A DNA stretch of 64,000 nt from Allocoprobacillus sp002160865 (GTDB lineage: Bacteria > Bacillota_I > Bacilli_A > Erysipelotrichales > Coprobacillaceae): positions 2,418,001 through 2,482,000 of the forward strand of contig NZ_AP031415.1 of the NCBI RefSeq assembly GCF_042850985.1, written 5' to 3'. The translations under genes and the position numbers were made by a program. The notes below the pieces were generated by a model. That model was not told where the DNA came from. It was given only the letters and a program-made list of their open reading frames with translations, and did not search any database. Shown here piece by piece: positions 35,297 to 43,765 of the stretch; position 1 is the first letter of the stretch; every line of letters begins with the position of its first letter.

Positions 35297-37279
35297 TCAT
35301 AACTTTCTATTTTTGAAATGTTTCTTATCTTTTAGTAAGAACTGAGATACGATGACATTCACTAGCAATAAGAATAAACTGATTACCAACACAATAATAT
35401 TAAATACAAACATATTTGTAAAATCATCTAAATAACTTTGATAGAAATAAGCCAATATCAATCCAACCACACTCACAACAACAAAATAAACTCCATTTTC
35501 AAATAAAATCACTTGATGAATTTTTTGTTTATTGATTCCATTTCTTCTTAACAAATTCATTTCTTCTTTTCTTGATTTCATCATAAAATATTGCACCACT
35601 ATAAAAGCAGCCAGTGCTATTCCACAAATACCTGCAACACTCACAAGCTGTGTTTGAAAGGCATCTTTTTGTATTTCATCAATTTCAAGGTAACTTAAAT
35701 ATACAGAATAAGCATCATAATGGCTATCCATTTCTAATATAGCATCATAAACCTCTTTCGCTTGATCTTCATCCACAAAAATAACATATTCATCCATTGT
35801 ATAAGGTTGTGCATCAACTTGGTCAGCTGCTCTATTAACACTAGAAGAAGGAACCATTTCATCATTTTCATTGACACTGTTTATCATATCACGAAACATA
35901 TGATCAGGCACATAAATCATAAAATCAGTAGCAACTGAACGATAATTCTCATCATTGTTTAAAACCTTATCCACCTTTAATTCCAGTTCTTTTAATACAT
36001 AAGATATTTTTCTATATGGATTTGTATCTAATACATATTGTTGATAAGGAATATAAAACTTCGCTTTGATTGTATCTCCCTCATGAATATTATATATCTC
36101 AGATAACATAGCACTTATATAAACTCCATTATCATGATCACTAAAATCATTTTCTTCATAATATGGGAAAATTGCCGGTGCTCGACTTCCATCTGCTTCA
36201 ACTGAATAGATACTCGAATGCCCATCTTGATCAATAACTTCCATACTTTGAGCTTCATCTGTACTATTTGGATTAAAAAGCGTTAAAACTTTAAATGTTT
36301 CTATTTTCCTAACTCCATCCATATTTTGAATTTTATTCAAATCATCTTTATTCATTGGTTGAATGATTTCATCCTCATAAGCTGGTGCATATATTATATC
36401 TAATTGCCCACTTCTATTTCTCATAAAAATCATTTCTTTTGATGATTGATTAAAAATCAAAGGATCTACCTCTGTGGTATTCATAAAAGATTGTGTCAAT
36501 GGCATTGATTGAATCAGTATAAATATTGATATAATAATAATTCCTGCAAACTGTATCCACTGTATAGGTGTTTTATATTGACAATATTTAATAGGTGAAA
36601 AATGATATTTCTTTACCTTATCAGTCATATCATTTTGATCATGTCTTTCTTGTTTCTCAATTTCAAATTGTTGATTTTCTATCTTATAGATGACATCACA
36701 TATCTCTAAGATTTCTGGTGTATGTGTGGTTAAAATAATCATCTTATTTTTTAATGATAATAATACTTCTTTCAAAAGGATAATATTCTTTTTATCTAAA
36801 GAAGCTGTTGGTTCATCTAAAATGATAATGTCCTTATCACAATACAAAGCTAAAGCAATCAAAAATCTCTTTCTTTCACCAATGGACAATACACTTGGAG
36901 ATTTCTTGATATTGATATGGTGTAAATTCACTTGATTTAAAAGTCTTTCTATTTCACTTTCTTCTATCTTTTCATCTTTCATCTGTGCATAAAAAGAAAA
37001 ATGTTGTTTTATAGACATATTAGGAAAATAACTACCCAACTGATCAACATATGCGATATGTTCTTTTACAAAATCATCCTTTTGATTAATTATTTTATTA
37101 TTATAAACCATTTCCATTTGTAATTGAGGAAAATCTTGGACCATACTTCTTAAAAATGTTGTTTTTCCTGATCCACTTTTTCCAATAATAGCGTGTATAT
37201 GAGAATCATAGAATTGAATTTTTGCATCATTGAATATATTTCTTTGAAATGAGATATTGATATTTTTAATTTCTAACAT
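35297..37279 (-). CDS. Fused ABC ATPase-permease (FtsX-like), first copy
   Basis: 660 residues with the same layout as its downstream neighbour: ATPase (Walker A IGKSGSGKTT, signature LSIGERKRFLIAL, Walker B IIILDEPTASLD), then a membrane segment near residue 245, a large extracellular domain (about 270-540) and C-terminal membrane segments. The ABC signature has Ile for the first Gly of LSGG, which may weaken one site of the heterodimer. First gene of the operon, downstream of the candidate peptide gene and the XRE-TPR regulator. A role as exporter or immunity pump for the peptide is plausible. Confidence 0.85.
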   Translation of the reverse strand: MLEIKNINISFQRNIFNDAKIQFYDSHIHAIIGKSGSGKTTFLRSMVQDFPQLQMEMVYNNKIINQKDDFVKEHIAYVDQLGSYFPNMSIKQHFSFYAQMKDEKIEESEIERLLNQVNLHHINIKKSPSVLSIGERKRFLIALALYCDKDIIILDEPTASLDKKNIILLKEVLLSLKNKMIILTTHTPEILEICDVIYKIENQQFEIEKQERHDQNDMTDKVKKYHFSPIKYCQYKTPIQWIQFAGIIIISIFILIQSMPLTQSFMNTTEVDPLIFNQSSKEMIFMRNRSGQLDIIYAPAYEDEIIQPMNKDDLNKIQNMDGVRKIETFKVLTLFNPNSTDEAQSMEVIDQDGHSSIYSVEADGSRAPAIFPYYEENDFSDHDNGVYISAMLSEIYNIHEGDTIKAKFYIPYQQYVLDTNPYRKISYVLKELELKVDKVLNNDENYRSVATDFMIYVPDHMFRDMINSVNENDEMVPSSSVNRAADQVDAQPYTMDEYVIFVDEDQAKEVYDAILEMDSHYDAYSVYLSYLEIDEIQKDAFQTQLVSVAGICGIALAAFIVVQYFMMKSRKEEMNLLRRNGINKQKIHQVILFENGVYFVVVSVVGLILAYFYQSYLDDFTNMFVFNIIVLVISLFLLLVNVIVSQFLLKDKKHFKNRKL

Positions 37280-37320
37280 ATTATTCTCCTATTAACCAAT
37301 CAATAAATTTTAATATTTTC

Positions 37321-37366
37321 ATTATACTGAATTATTTGATACTATGTACTTCCCAACGTAAACGTA
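37321..37366 (-). promoter_or_regulatory. Activator-type promoter of the twin ABC operon
   Basis: A perfect TATAAT (37321-37326, minus) has no -35: at the right distance stands GTACAT. Just upstream are two AGTAC copies about 18 bases apart and the palindromic ACGTTTACGT. A good -10 with a missing -35 and repeated motifs in its place suggests activator dependence, most simply on the neighbouring XRE-TPR regulator. Confidence 0.5.
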
Positions 37367-37380
37367 CTATTCAAATTTAT

Positions 37381-37417
37381 ATTAAACATAGAGGAGTAAA
37401 ACCCCTCTATGTTTAAT
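37381..37417 (-). terminator. Strong dyad between the peptide frame and the ABC promoter
   Basis: ATTAAACATAGAGG and CCTCTATGTTTAAT form a 14-bp perfect stem with a nine-base loop. No long T run follows, so it could be a terminator for the peptide transcript or a processing/attenuation structure. Confidence 0.6.
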
Positions 37418-37555
37418 AATCTAACTGAATATTTATTTAGCAAAAATCTTGCAGAATGTTTTAAAGAAAAAATTTTAATAGAGCTTCTATAATAACATGG
37501 TTTTGTTGTACTTTTTGTTATAGAGTTGTGGTCCTCTTGGTTGAATATCCAACAC

Positions 37556-37618
37556 TTAAACAGTTCCTACTCCTCCATAAATCATTGCATCTACAAATAT
37601 TAATCCTAATTTTTTCAT
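37556..37618 (-). CDS. Candidate signalling-peptide precursor B (20 aa)
   Basis: A tiny frame starts MKKLGLIF and continues through VDAMIYGGVGTV to TAA, immediately downstream of the XRE-TPR regulator. The basic start, hydrophobic core and Gly-rich C-terminus resemble short hydrophobic peptides of Rgg/NprR systems. It shares MKKL and YGG with frame A at 39112. A good promoter (TTGAAA, 17 bases, TATATT) lies upstream. Its ribosome-binding site is poor. An alternative overlapping frame (37649-37518, 43 codons with three Cys) exists, so the assignment is tentative. Confidence 0.45.
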   Translation of the reverse strand: MKKLGLIFVDAMIYGGVGTV

Positions 37619-37671
37619 TCAATAAGTTTTTTCTAAAGATATCTTTCATATATGAATTATCTTATACTTCA

Positions 37672-37700
37672 AATATAACTTGTTATTGACTTATTTTCAA
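37672..37700 (-). promoter_or_regulatory. Promoter in front of peptide frame B
   Basis: On the minus strand TTGAAA (37695-37700) and TATATT (37672-37677) are separated by 17 bases. The promoter begins 20 bases after the regulator stop and about 55 bases before the peptide ATG. TTACACAA stands just upstream of it and again upstream of frame A. Confidence 0.6.
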
Positions 37701-37719
37701 GTTGCTATTTTTGTGTAAC

Positions 37720-38976
37720 TTATCCTATATTTTCATCAAAAATAAAACTATAATCTATTTGCTTATATGATTTATTTAATTTTTCTAAGCATTGTATATA
37801 CTTATCTTGTTTATTATATTTCTTGTAAAAATCTTTTATAATTTCTAATATGAATAACGTTGTCTGAATATTTTGTATTTTCTTTGATGTTTTATAGACA
37901 TTGAAAAGCTTTTTTTCTTTTCTTTTATAACTTGAATCTGATAAAAGAACATAAAAAGCTTGTATTATATCAATAAAGTATTGATTCGAAATAGAAGATA
38001 TATTATTTTTAGCTTTTTTAATATACTTTTTAGCTAAAGATAAATTATTTAGTTGATAATAAGCAAAGGATATATAAAAAAGAATTCTTACATCATTATT
38101 GCTTCTTAATAGAGCCTCATCTTTTTTTGATAAAATTTTATTATATTCTTGTGCACAAATATAATCCCAAAATAAATTATTATACGTACTAATTACAGAT
38201 TTTTGCATTTGCAATTCTTCAAACATCTCAATACACTTTAAATTAATTTCTTCACTTTTTTTATAATTTCTCATATGACAATAAATTACCGCAATTTGAA
38301 AAGAAATACTTACAAGTCTTCTCAAATTTAATTGTTCACAAAAAGATTCTCTTGCTTGAATGGCACAATCAAATGCTTCTGTTAACCTTTCTATACATGT
38401 TAAGCTGATACTTTTATGATAATTCAACATTGCACTGCTATATTGATTTCCTTTATACATCATAGCCTTATCATAATACATGATTGCTTCAGTATGTAAA
38501 TTGTTATAATAAAAATAAACACCAATATAATCATAAAATAATACTATTTGATAACTTTCTAAGTAATCAAAATATTCTTCAATATAAAAATAATCTGTTA
38601 TATTAATAGAATCATAAATATTAATATTATAAATCATTTCTGCTAATAAATATTTTATATATGAAAATGATGAATATATATTTTTTTCATACACTTTTAA
38701 TTTCAAAAATGATTTCTCGAAATCTTTCATATATATAACATCATTTATAAATTGATAAAAATCATTTTCAAATTTTTCATCAATTTTCTCAGTAGAAAAT
38801 TCTATACCCATTAAGGAAAATATCTTTTGAACATTTTCAAAAGATATTCCTTCTTTATTTCTTTCAACTCGACTTAAATAGCCTTTTGAAAGACCGGTTT
38901 TATAACTCACATATTTCAAAGTTAATTCATTTTGGATTCTATTAAGTTTAATAATTCCACCGATACTTTCTATCAT
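37720..38976 (-). CDS. XRE-TPR regulator, RRNPP (NprR-like) candidate
   Basis: 418 residues. The N-terminal XRE helix-turn-helix (about 5-60) has ELTLKYVSYKTGLSKGYLSR and ERNKEGISFENVQKIFSLMG. The remainder is helical with tetratricopeptide-like pairs, e.g. YDKAMMYKGNQYSSAMLNYH, AIQARESFCEQLNLRR and SEEINLKCIEMFEEL. Length and order match NprR-type peptide receptors, which bind a re-imported peptide and switch DNA binding. AGGAGG precedes the ATG. Small frames flank it on both sides and a twin ABC operon follows. Peptide binding is inferred from architecture, not seen. Confidence 0.75.
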   Translation of the reverse strand: MIESIGGIIKLNRIQNELTLKYVSYKTGLSKGYLSRVERNKEGISFENVQKIFSLMGIEFSTEKIDEKFENDFYQFINDVIYMKDFEKSFLKLKVYEKNIYSSFSYIKYLLAEMIYNINIYDSINITDYFYIEEYFDYLESYQIVLFYDYIGVYFYYNNLHTEAIMYYDKAMMYKGNQYSSAMLNYHKSISLTCIERLTEAFDCAIQARESFCEQLNLRRLVSISFQIAVIYCHMRNYKKSEEINLKCIEMFEELQMQKSVISTYNNLFWDYICAQEYNKILSKKDEALLRSNNDVRILFYISFAYYQLNNLSLAKKYIKKAKNNISSISNQYFIDIIQAFYVLLSDSSYKRKEKKLFNVYKTSKKIQNIQTTLFILEIIKDFYKKYNKQDKYIQCLEKLNKSYKQIDYSFIFDENIG

Positions 38977-39022
38977 GATTGCCTCCTATTTTATATTGCT
39001 GGTCCTTCATCCTTTAACAATT

Positions 39023-39112
39023 CTAATTCTTCATAAATACATCCTGCCTATGAATAAATATTTCTCCACCATATAAAGTTGTTAATGCAAATAATGTTAT
39101 TAATTTTTTCAT
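39023..39112 (-). CDS. Candidate signalling-peptide precursor A (29 aa)
   Basis: A small frame upstream of the XRE-TPR regulator starts MKKLITLFALTTLYGGE and ends after 29 codons. It shares the MKKL start, hydrophobic core and YGG with frame B. After the YGG the reading turns charged. A neighbouring frame has GCIYEELELLKDEGPAI before the regulator start, so a frameshifted, decayed longer precursor is possible. The ribosome-binding site is weak. Presented as a candidate only. Confidence 0.4.
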   Translation of the reverse strand: MKKLITLFALTTLYGGEIFIHRQDVFMKN

Positions 39113-39181
39113 AACTTTTTTCTTCTACTTTCATTTTATCAAATATATATTTTTTGAAGCAACTCCTTTTTGTTGTGTAAC

Positions 39182-39203
39182 AAAAAAACGGATTTCTCCG
39201 TTT
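39182..39203 (-). terminator. Terminator of the PBP gene
   Basis: On the minus strand AAACGGA, a GAAA loop, TCCGTTT and a T run follow the PBP stop. Confidence 0.85.
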
Positions 39204-39204
39204 T

Positions 39205-41202
39205 CTATCTTTGTAAATATGACATTAATGGTTGTTTCACATGATCAACAACATATCCACTTCCACCACGACCTTTAACATCTTCTACCATTGTTGTAAT
39301 AACAATAGGATTTGATGAATCTGTAGAAGCAACAGATAACCAACCTATTTCTGTTCCTGTTGTATCATCTTGTGATTCTTTAATTTCTCCTGTTCCTGTT
39401 TTTGCAGCTAATTGGAATTGACTATTCTTCAAGCTATGAGCTGTTCCATGACTATCTTCAACAACTTGAATTAAATCTGATTTGATTTCATCCGTTGTTT
39501 TCTTTGAGAATGGTTCAGCCCATACAGATGTTTCAGTAGATTTCACAACATGAGGTGTCATCATTTTTCCATCATTCATAAATGAACTATAAATAGATGC
39601 CATTTGTACAGGATTCATTAAAATTTGTCCTTGACCATATCCACTATCAGCAATCTGTATATCCTTATCAAATGAATCACTTGTATATTGTGATTTTGTT
39701 AATGCTAATTCAAAAGGAATATCTTCTCCAATTTTTAATGATTGATATCCTTTTTCAAGATTATCTTTTCCAATCTCTAATGCTGCTTTTGCAAAATAAA
39801 CATTATCTGAATAAATCAAAGCATTTTTTAAATTATTAGGGTTAGGAGCATGTAATGTTGTGACATAATAATCTCCCCAGCTTGAATCTTTTTGCCATTT
39901 CATTTCAGCTCCAAAATCTTTAGAAGCATCTAATGAACCTGTTTCTAAACCAATTGCTGCTGTGATAGATTTCATCGTTGACCCGGGTACCCAAGTTGAA
40001 CGGAAACGATTTGTCAGTGGTTGTGCTTCATCATTGTTTAAAGCATCCCATTCTTCCGTTGAAAATCCATAAATAAAATCATTACTATCAAATGATGGTG
40101 TACTGACTAACGATAAAACTTCTCCATTTGTTGGATTCATAGCAACTGAAGCACTTTGATCATTTTCAAATGATTGATATAAATCTTTTTGTAAATCGAT
40201 ATCAATTGTTAATGTAACATCTTGTCCATCTTGTTTTTCTTGAGTGGCTACTGTACTCTTTGTGCTTCCATTTTCATCAACAATAGAAATAGTCGCTCCA
40301 TTTGTTCCTTTTAATTGTTTTTCATAAGCAGCTTCTATACCACTTCTACCAATCATTGATGTTTCTGTATAGCCTTCTCCTTGATGTTTTTCTAAATCTT
40401 CTGCCGTTACTTGTTGCATATATCCTGTTAAATGAGAAGTGATTTCTCCATAAGGATAGCTACGCACTTCTACAGTATTTAATTGTACTCCTGGTATTTG
40501 TAATAACTGATTTTCTAGTTGTGTATCATCAGATGGAATTGTTGTTAATGGGACAAAAGAATCATCTTGAATCCAAGAAGCACTCATTGTTTTTTGAATA
40601 CTTTCTTTTGTTAATGATAGTAATTTTGCTAATTGATCATAATCATTTTCCCCATTTAATTTTCCTCTAACAAGCCCTACAGAATAAGCTTCTCCCTGTC
40701 CTGCTAACATTTTTCCATTGCGATCTAAGATTTTTCCTCGATTTGCTTCATCTTCCGATACTCTCACTTTATCATTTTGTGTTAAGTCTGGAAAAATAAA
40801 AGAATCATCCCATACAATCTTATCATCTTCTATTGTTGTCTTATTTTCAAAAGAAACTTCACCAGCAACTGTATTCATTTTAACTTGATAAGTTAATTGG
40901 TTATCTTCTTCATCTAAAACTTCAATACTTAATTGATTCGCTTCAATTCCTTCATAAATATTTTGATTTCTTGTCACAAATGTTTCCTTATCATATTTTT
41001 TCTGTGATTCTTCACTAATACAATCATACATTTCATCATATTTCTTTTCTGAAATCAAAGTATAAAAATCTTTTAATGTGCCTTCATTATTGTTCCCCGA
41101 TAACAAGAAAAATAAAACAACACTTACAATCACTATAATTCCAACAATACCTCCAATAATGAAATATTTCTTGGAATTATTATTTGTATAAACAACACCC
41201 AT
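39205..41202 (-). CDS. Class B penicillin-binding protein, MecA/PBP3 type
   Basis: 665 residues. An N-terminal membrane anchor (14-34) is followed by a MecA_N/NTF2-like domain (about 40-150), a dimerisation domain (about 155-320) and a transpeptidase domain. The active-site Ser is in VPGSTMKS (about 408), the second motif is YSDN (about 463) and the third is AAKTGTGE (about 600). It cross-links peptidoglycan on the outer face of the membrane. This layout includes low-affinity enzymes that tolerate beta-lactams, but resistance is not shown. The ribosome-binding site has been separated from the ATG by an IS66 insertion, so expression is doubtful. Confidence 0.9.
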   Translation of the reverse strand: MGVVYTNNNSKKYFIIGGIVGIIVIVSVVLFFLLSGNNNEGTLKDFYTLISEKKYDEMYDCISEESQKKYDKETFVTRNQNIYEGIEANQLSIEVLDEEDNQLTYQVKMNTVAGEVSFENKTTIEDDKIVWDDSFIFPDLTQNDKVRVSEDEANRGKILDRNGKMLAGQGEAYSVGLVRGKLNGENDYDQLAKLLSLTKESIQKTMSASWIQDDSFVPLTTIPSDDTQLENQLLQIPGVQLNTVEVRSYPYGEITSHLTGYMQQVTAEDLEKHQGEGYTETSMIGRSGIEAAYEKQLKGTNGATISIVDENGSTKSTVATQEKQDGQDVTLTIDIDLQKDLYQSFENDQSASVAMNPTNGEVLSLVSTPSFDSNDFIYGFSTEEWDALNNDEAQPLTNRFRSTWVPGSTMKSITAAIGLETGSLDASKDFGAEMKWQKDSSWGDYYVTTLHAPNPNNLKNALIYSDNVYFAKAALEIGKDNLEKGYQSLKIGEDIPFELALTKSQYTSDSFDKDIQIADSGYGQGQILMNPVQMASIYSSFMNDGKMMTPHVVKSTETSVWAEPFSKKTTDEIKSDLIQVVEDSHGTAHSLKNSQFQLAAKTGTGEIKESQDDTTGTEIGWLSVASTDSSNPIVITTMVEDVKGRGGSGYVVDHVKQPLMSYLQR

Positions 41203-41210
41203 GTTATTTC
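41203..41210. repeat. IS66 target-site duplication, left
   Basis: GTTATTTC directly before the IS end, repeated at 43653-43660. Eight bases is the duplication length typical of IS66 elements. Confidence 0.92.
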
Positions 41211-41294
41211 GTAAGCGACAAATGAAAAGGCACTAACAAGACTGCGGATATTCATTTAAAATGTAAGTACAATAAAAAAGGAGGTACTTACTAT

Positions 41295-41558
41295 ATGCAA
41301 TATGATTGGAAAAAAATCATAAATAGTCAAAAGGAAAGCACTTTGACTGTCAAGGAATTCTGCAGACAGAACAATATCTGTGTGTCTTCTTTCTATAAGT
41401 CAAAAAGACGACTGGAAAATGATGAACTTCAAAGTAATTTATTTGTTCCTGTCGAGGTTGTGGATGATGCCCACCCCAATGTATCAATGACCATTGATGG
41501 TCATTGTATTGAATTTGATCCTGCACTTCTTGACAGAATCATTGGTGCTCTCAAATGA
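41295..41558 (+). CDS. tnpA: IS66 accessory protein TnpA
   Basis: 87 residues with a helix-turn-helix-like segment (TVKEFCRQNNICVSSFYKSK), typical of the first frame of IS66 elements and needed for transposition. AGGAGG lies before the ATG. Its stop overlaps the tnpB start by four bases (ATGA). Confidence 0.92.
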   Translation: MQYDWKKIINSQKESTLTVKEFCRQNNICVSSFYKSKRRLENDELQSNLFVPVEVVDDAHPNVSMTIDGHCIEFDPALLDRIIGALK

Positions 41559-41902
41559 TCATCAACACTGATGAAGTCAAGAATATCTACGTTTCAACGC
41601 ATTTCGTGGATATGCGCAAGTCGATAGATGGGCTGACACTCATTGTGCATTCCCAATTCCAGATGAATGTCCTTGATCACAGCCTTTTTATCTTTACCAA
41701 CCGATCAAGAAATCGCATCAAGATTCTCTATTATGAAAGCAACGGCTTCTGGCTGTTCATCAAGAGACTTGAACATGGAAAATTCAAAATCCAGGAATCG
41801 CAGGAATCATTGACAAGAGCCATCACTTCCCGTCAGCTCAGTTGGCTTCTGGAGGGTCTTGAATATGATGAAAAATTGAAAGAAAAGCAGCTTCTCATCT
41901 AA
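41555..41902 (+). CDS. tnpB: IS66 accessory protein TnpB (Orf2)
   Basis: 115 residues of the IS66 Orf2 family (PF05717). The hallmark FVDMRKSIDGLTLIV opens the protein, and ILYYESNGFWLFIKRLEHGKF follows in two overlapping stretches. It is required with TnpA for IS66 transposition. Coupled to tnpA by the ATGA overlap. Confidence 0.95.
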   Translation: MIINTDEVKNIYVSTHFVDMRKSIDGLTLIVHSQFQMNVLDHSLFIFTNRSRNRIKILYYESNGFWLFIKRLEHGKFKIQESQESLTRAITSRQLSWLLEGLEYDEKLKEKQLLI

Positions 41903-41970
41903 CAAAGCAGTTTGTTTTATGGTATAATACGAAACAGCTGAAATCATGTAATGTGGGGTGTGAAGATGTC

Positions 41971-43533
41971 ATGAACTTGAGAAATCTAAGTCAGGAAGAA
42001 CTGATCAAGATGATCAATGAAAAGGATAAAAAGATTGAAGCATTGACTGAGCAGCTGAACTGGTACAGTCAGCAGATCAAGCTTCAGCAGAAGAAGCTTT
42101 TTGGTTCATCTTCAGAAAAGACTGTTCTTCCTAATCAGATTTCTCTTTTTGATGAAATTGAACTAGAATCCACACCAATCAAGCAGGAACCGGAACTTGA
42201 AGAAATCACATACAGAAGAAAAAGAAAAAGCAGACAGAGAGGAATAGATATTTCATCACTGCCAGTAAAGAAGGTCATTCATGATATTGACAATAAAAGC
42301 TGCCCAGAATGTGGTGCACTGCTTAGAAAGATAGGCGAAAACAAAAGAAAGGAGCTTGTCTACCATCCTGCACGATATGAAGTCATTGAACATATTCAAT
42401 ATGTCTATACGTGCGATCGATGTGACAGGGAAGCTGTTCAATCGCCAATATACAAGGCACCCATGAAGGAACCGGTCATATACAAGAGCTTTGCATCGCC
42501 ATCACTTCTGTCATATATCATTGATAACAAGTTCAACAAAGCACTGCCTCTGTATAGACAGGAAGTCATGTTCAATCAGATGGGGCTGAAGCTGTCAAGA
42601 CAGACGATGGCCAACTGGATGATCAAACTGCATGATGAATATTTCAGGACAATCGCTAGTCATATGCATAAGGTTCTGTTAAAAAGTCAATACCTGCACG
42701 GAGATGAAACGTCTGTTCAGGTTTTAAAGGCACCGCATCAAAAGGCAACCACAAAATCCTATATGTGGGTATACAAGACAGGACGCAGCGAGGAGAAGCA
42801 GATAGTTGTTTTCATATACGAAAATACAAGAGGACACGAGCATGCCCAGAAGCATCTGGAAGGCTATCATCATATACTTCAGACGGATGGCTATCAGGCC
42901 TATGAGAAACTTGAAGGCATTACACACATGGGATGCTGGGCTCATTGTCGTAGAAAATATAAGGAAGCACTAGACAGTGCGCCTGCTGGGGTAGATCTCA
43001 AACAAACTGCCAGCTATAGGCTTTTTCATAAGATCAACAAGCTTTTTCAAATTGAAAAGGAAAACGCGGACAGAAGCTATGAAGAAATCAGGCAAATTCG
43101 ACAGGTTCAGTCAAAACCACTGGTTGATGATTTCTTTGAAGATGTCAGGGAATGTTCAAAAGTTGCAGTGGATAAAACAAAGTTAAGTGAAGCACTCAAA
43201 TACAGCATCAACCAGGAAGAAAAACTAAGAGTCTACCTTGAAGATGGGAGAATAGAGATATCAAACAACCGAGCAGAAAATGCGATACGCCCATTCTGTG
43301 TAGGCAGACGCAACTGGCTGTTTACCAATACGGTTCAGGGAGCACAGACAAGCGCTGCCTTATATTCACTTATAGAAACTGCAAAGCTAAACAATCTCAA
43401 TCCCTATGAATATTTTAACTATCTTTTGTCATCATTGACAGAAATAGATATCAATGATGAAGAAGCCCTTGATAATTATATGCCATGGTCAAAAGAATTG
43501 CCTGATAATACATATCTGACTAAAAAATCGTAG
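41971..43533 (+). CDS. tnpC: IS66 transposase TnpC (DDE)
   Basis: About 520 residues. A coiled-coil N-terminus with LFGSSSEKT is followed by a zinc-binding segment (CPECGALL and YTCDRCDR) and the DDE catalytic domain: Asp in LHGDETSVQ, Asp in LQTDGYQAY, Glu in NNRAENAIRPF. The C-terminal IS66_C tail is present. The start is most likely the ATG at 41971, and a GTG six codons upstream is the alternative. Full length, no lesions seen. Confidence 0.95.
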   Translation: MNLRNLSQEELIKMINEKDKKIEALTEQLNWYSQQIKLQQKKLFGSSSEKTVLPNQISLFDEIELESTPIKQEPELEEITYRRKRKSRQRGIDISSLPVKKVIHDIDNKSCPECGALLRKIGENKRKELVYHPARYEVIEHIQYVYTCDRCDREAVQSPIYKAPMKEPVIYKSFASPSLLSYIIDNKFNKALPLYRQEVMFNQMGLKLSRQTMANWMIKLHDEYFRTIASHMHKVLLKSQYLHGDETSVQVLKAPHQKATTKSYMWVYKTGRSEEKQIVVFIYENTRGHEHAQKHLEGYHHILQTDGYQAYEKLEGITHMGCWAHCRRKYKEALDSAPAGVDLKQTASYRLFHKINKLFQIEKENADRSYEEIRQIRQVQSKPLVDDFFEDVRECSKVAVDKTKLSEALKYSINQEEKLRVYLEDGRIEISNNRAENAIRPFCVGRRNWLFTNTVQGAQTSAALYSLIETAKLNNLNPYEYFNYLLSSLTEIDINDEEALDNYMPWSKELPDNTYLTKKS

Positions 43534-43652
43534 AGATACGATCTTTTAGTCGTGTCCTGTAAATCATACATATATAAATTGTCAATTTATTACAGCTCTA
43601 ATTATAATCAATGTCGTTGATTGATAATAGGGCTTTTTCATTTTGCGCTTAC

Positions 43653-43681
43653 GTTATTTCCTCCTTTGCTATTTTAGTATA
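43653..43681 (-). promoter_or_regulatory. Displaced ribosome-binding site and promoter of the PBP gene
   Basis: The right IS flank reads, on the minus strand, AAGGAGG (43660-43666) seven bases before the junction, with TATACT (43676-43681) further up. Deleting the IS and one duplication restores AAGGAGG, AAATAAC, ATG. These are the PBP control signals, now 2.4 kb away. The first 8 bases are the right target duplication. Confidence 0.85.
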
Positions 43682-43740
43682 ACATATTTAAAAAACAAAA
43701 GAAATATGAACATAGTAGACTTTGTCGCTTTTTAAGAGAA

Positions 43741-43765
43741 CAAAAACGACTAACTAAAAGTTAGC
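43741..43765 (-). terminator. Terminator of the ferritin-like gene
   Basis: On the minus strand GCTAACT, a TTT loop and AGTTAGT are followed by C and a T run. It overlaps the gene end. Confidence 0.7.

Larger units (their letters stand above)
41211..43652 (+). mobile_element. IS66-family insertion sequence, complete
   Basis: 2442 bp, bounded by imperfect inverted repeats: GTAAGCGACAAATGAAAA at the left, and GTAAGCGCAAAATGAAAA read inward from the right. It is flanked by the 8-bp duplication GTTATTTC. It carries the usual three genes tnpA, tnpB and tnpC, all intact, so it may still be active. Base composition is richer in GC than the host. It sits between the Shine-Dalgarno and start codon of the PBP gene. 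Confidence 0.95.

Noticed and set aside
38990..39048. Frame GCIYEELELLKDEGPAI just before the XRE-TPR regulator as a peptide gene of its own
   Set aside because: It has no start codon in frame and is cut off by a TAG upstream. At most it is the shifted remainder of candidate peptide A.
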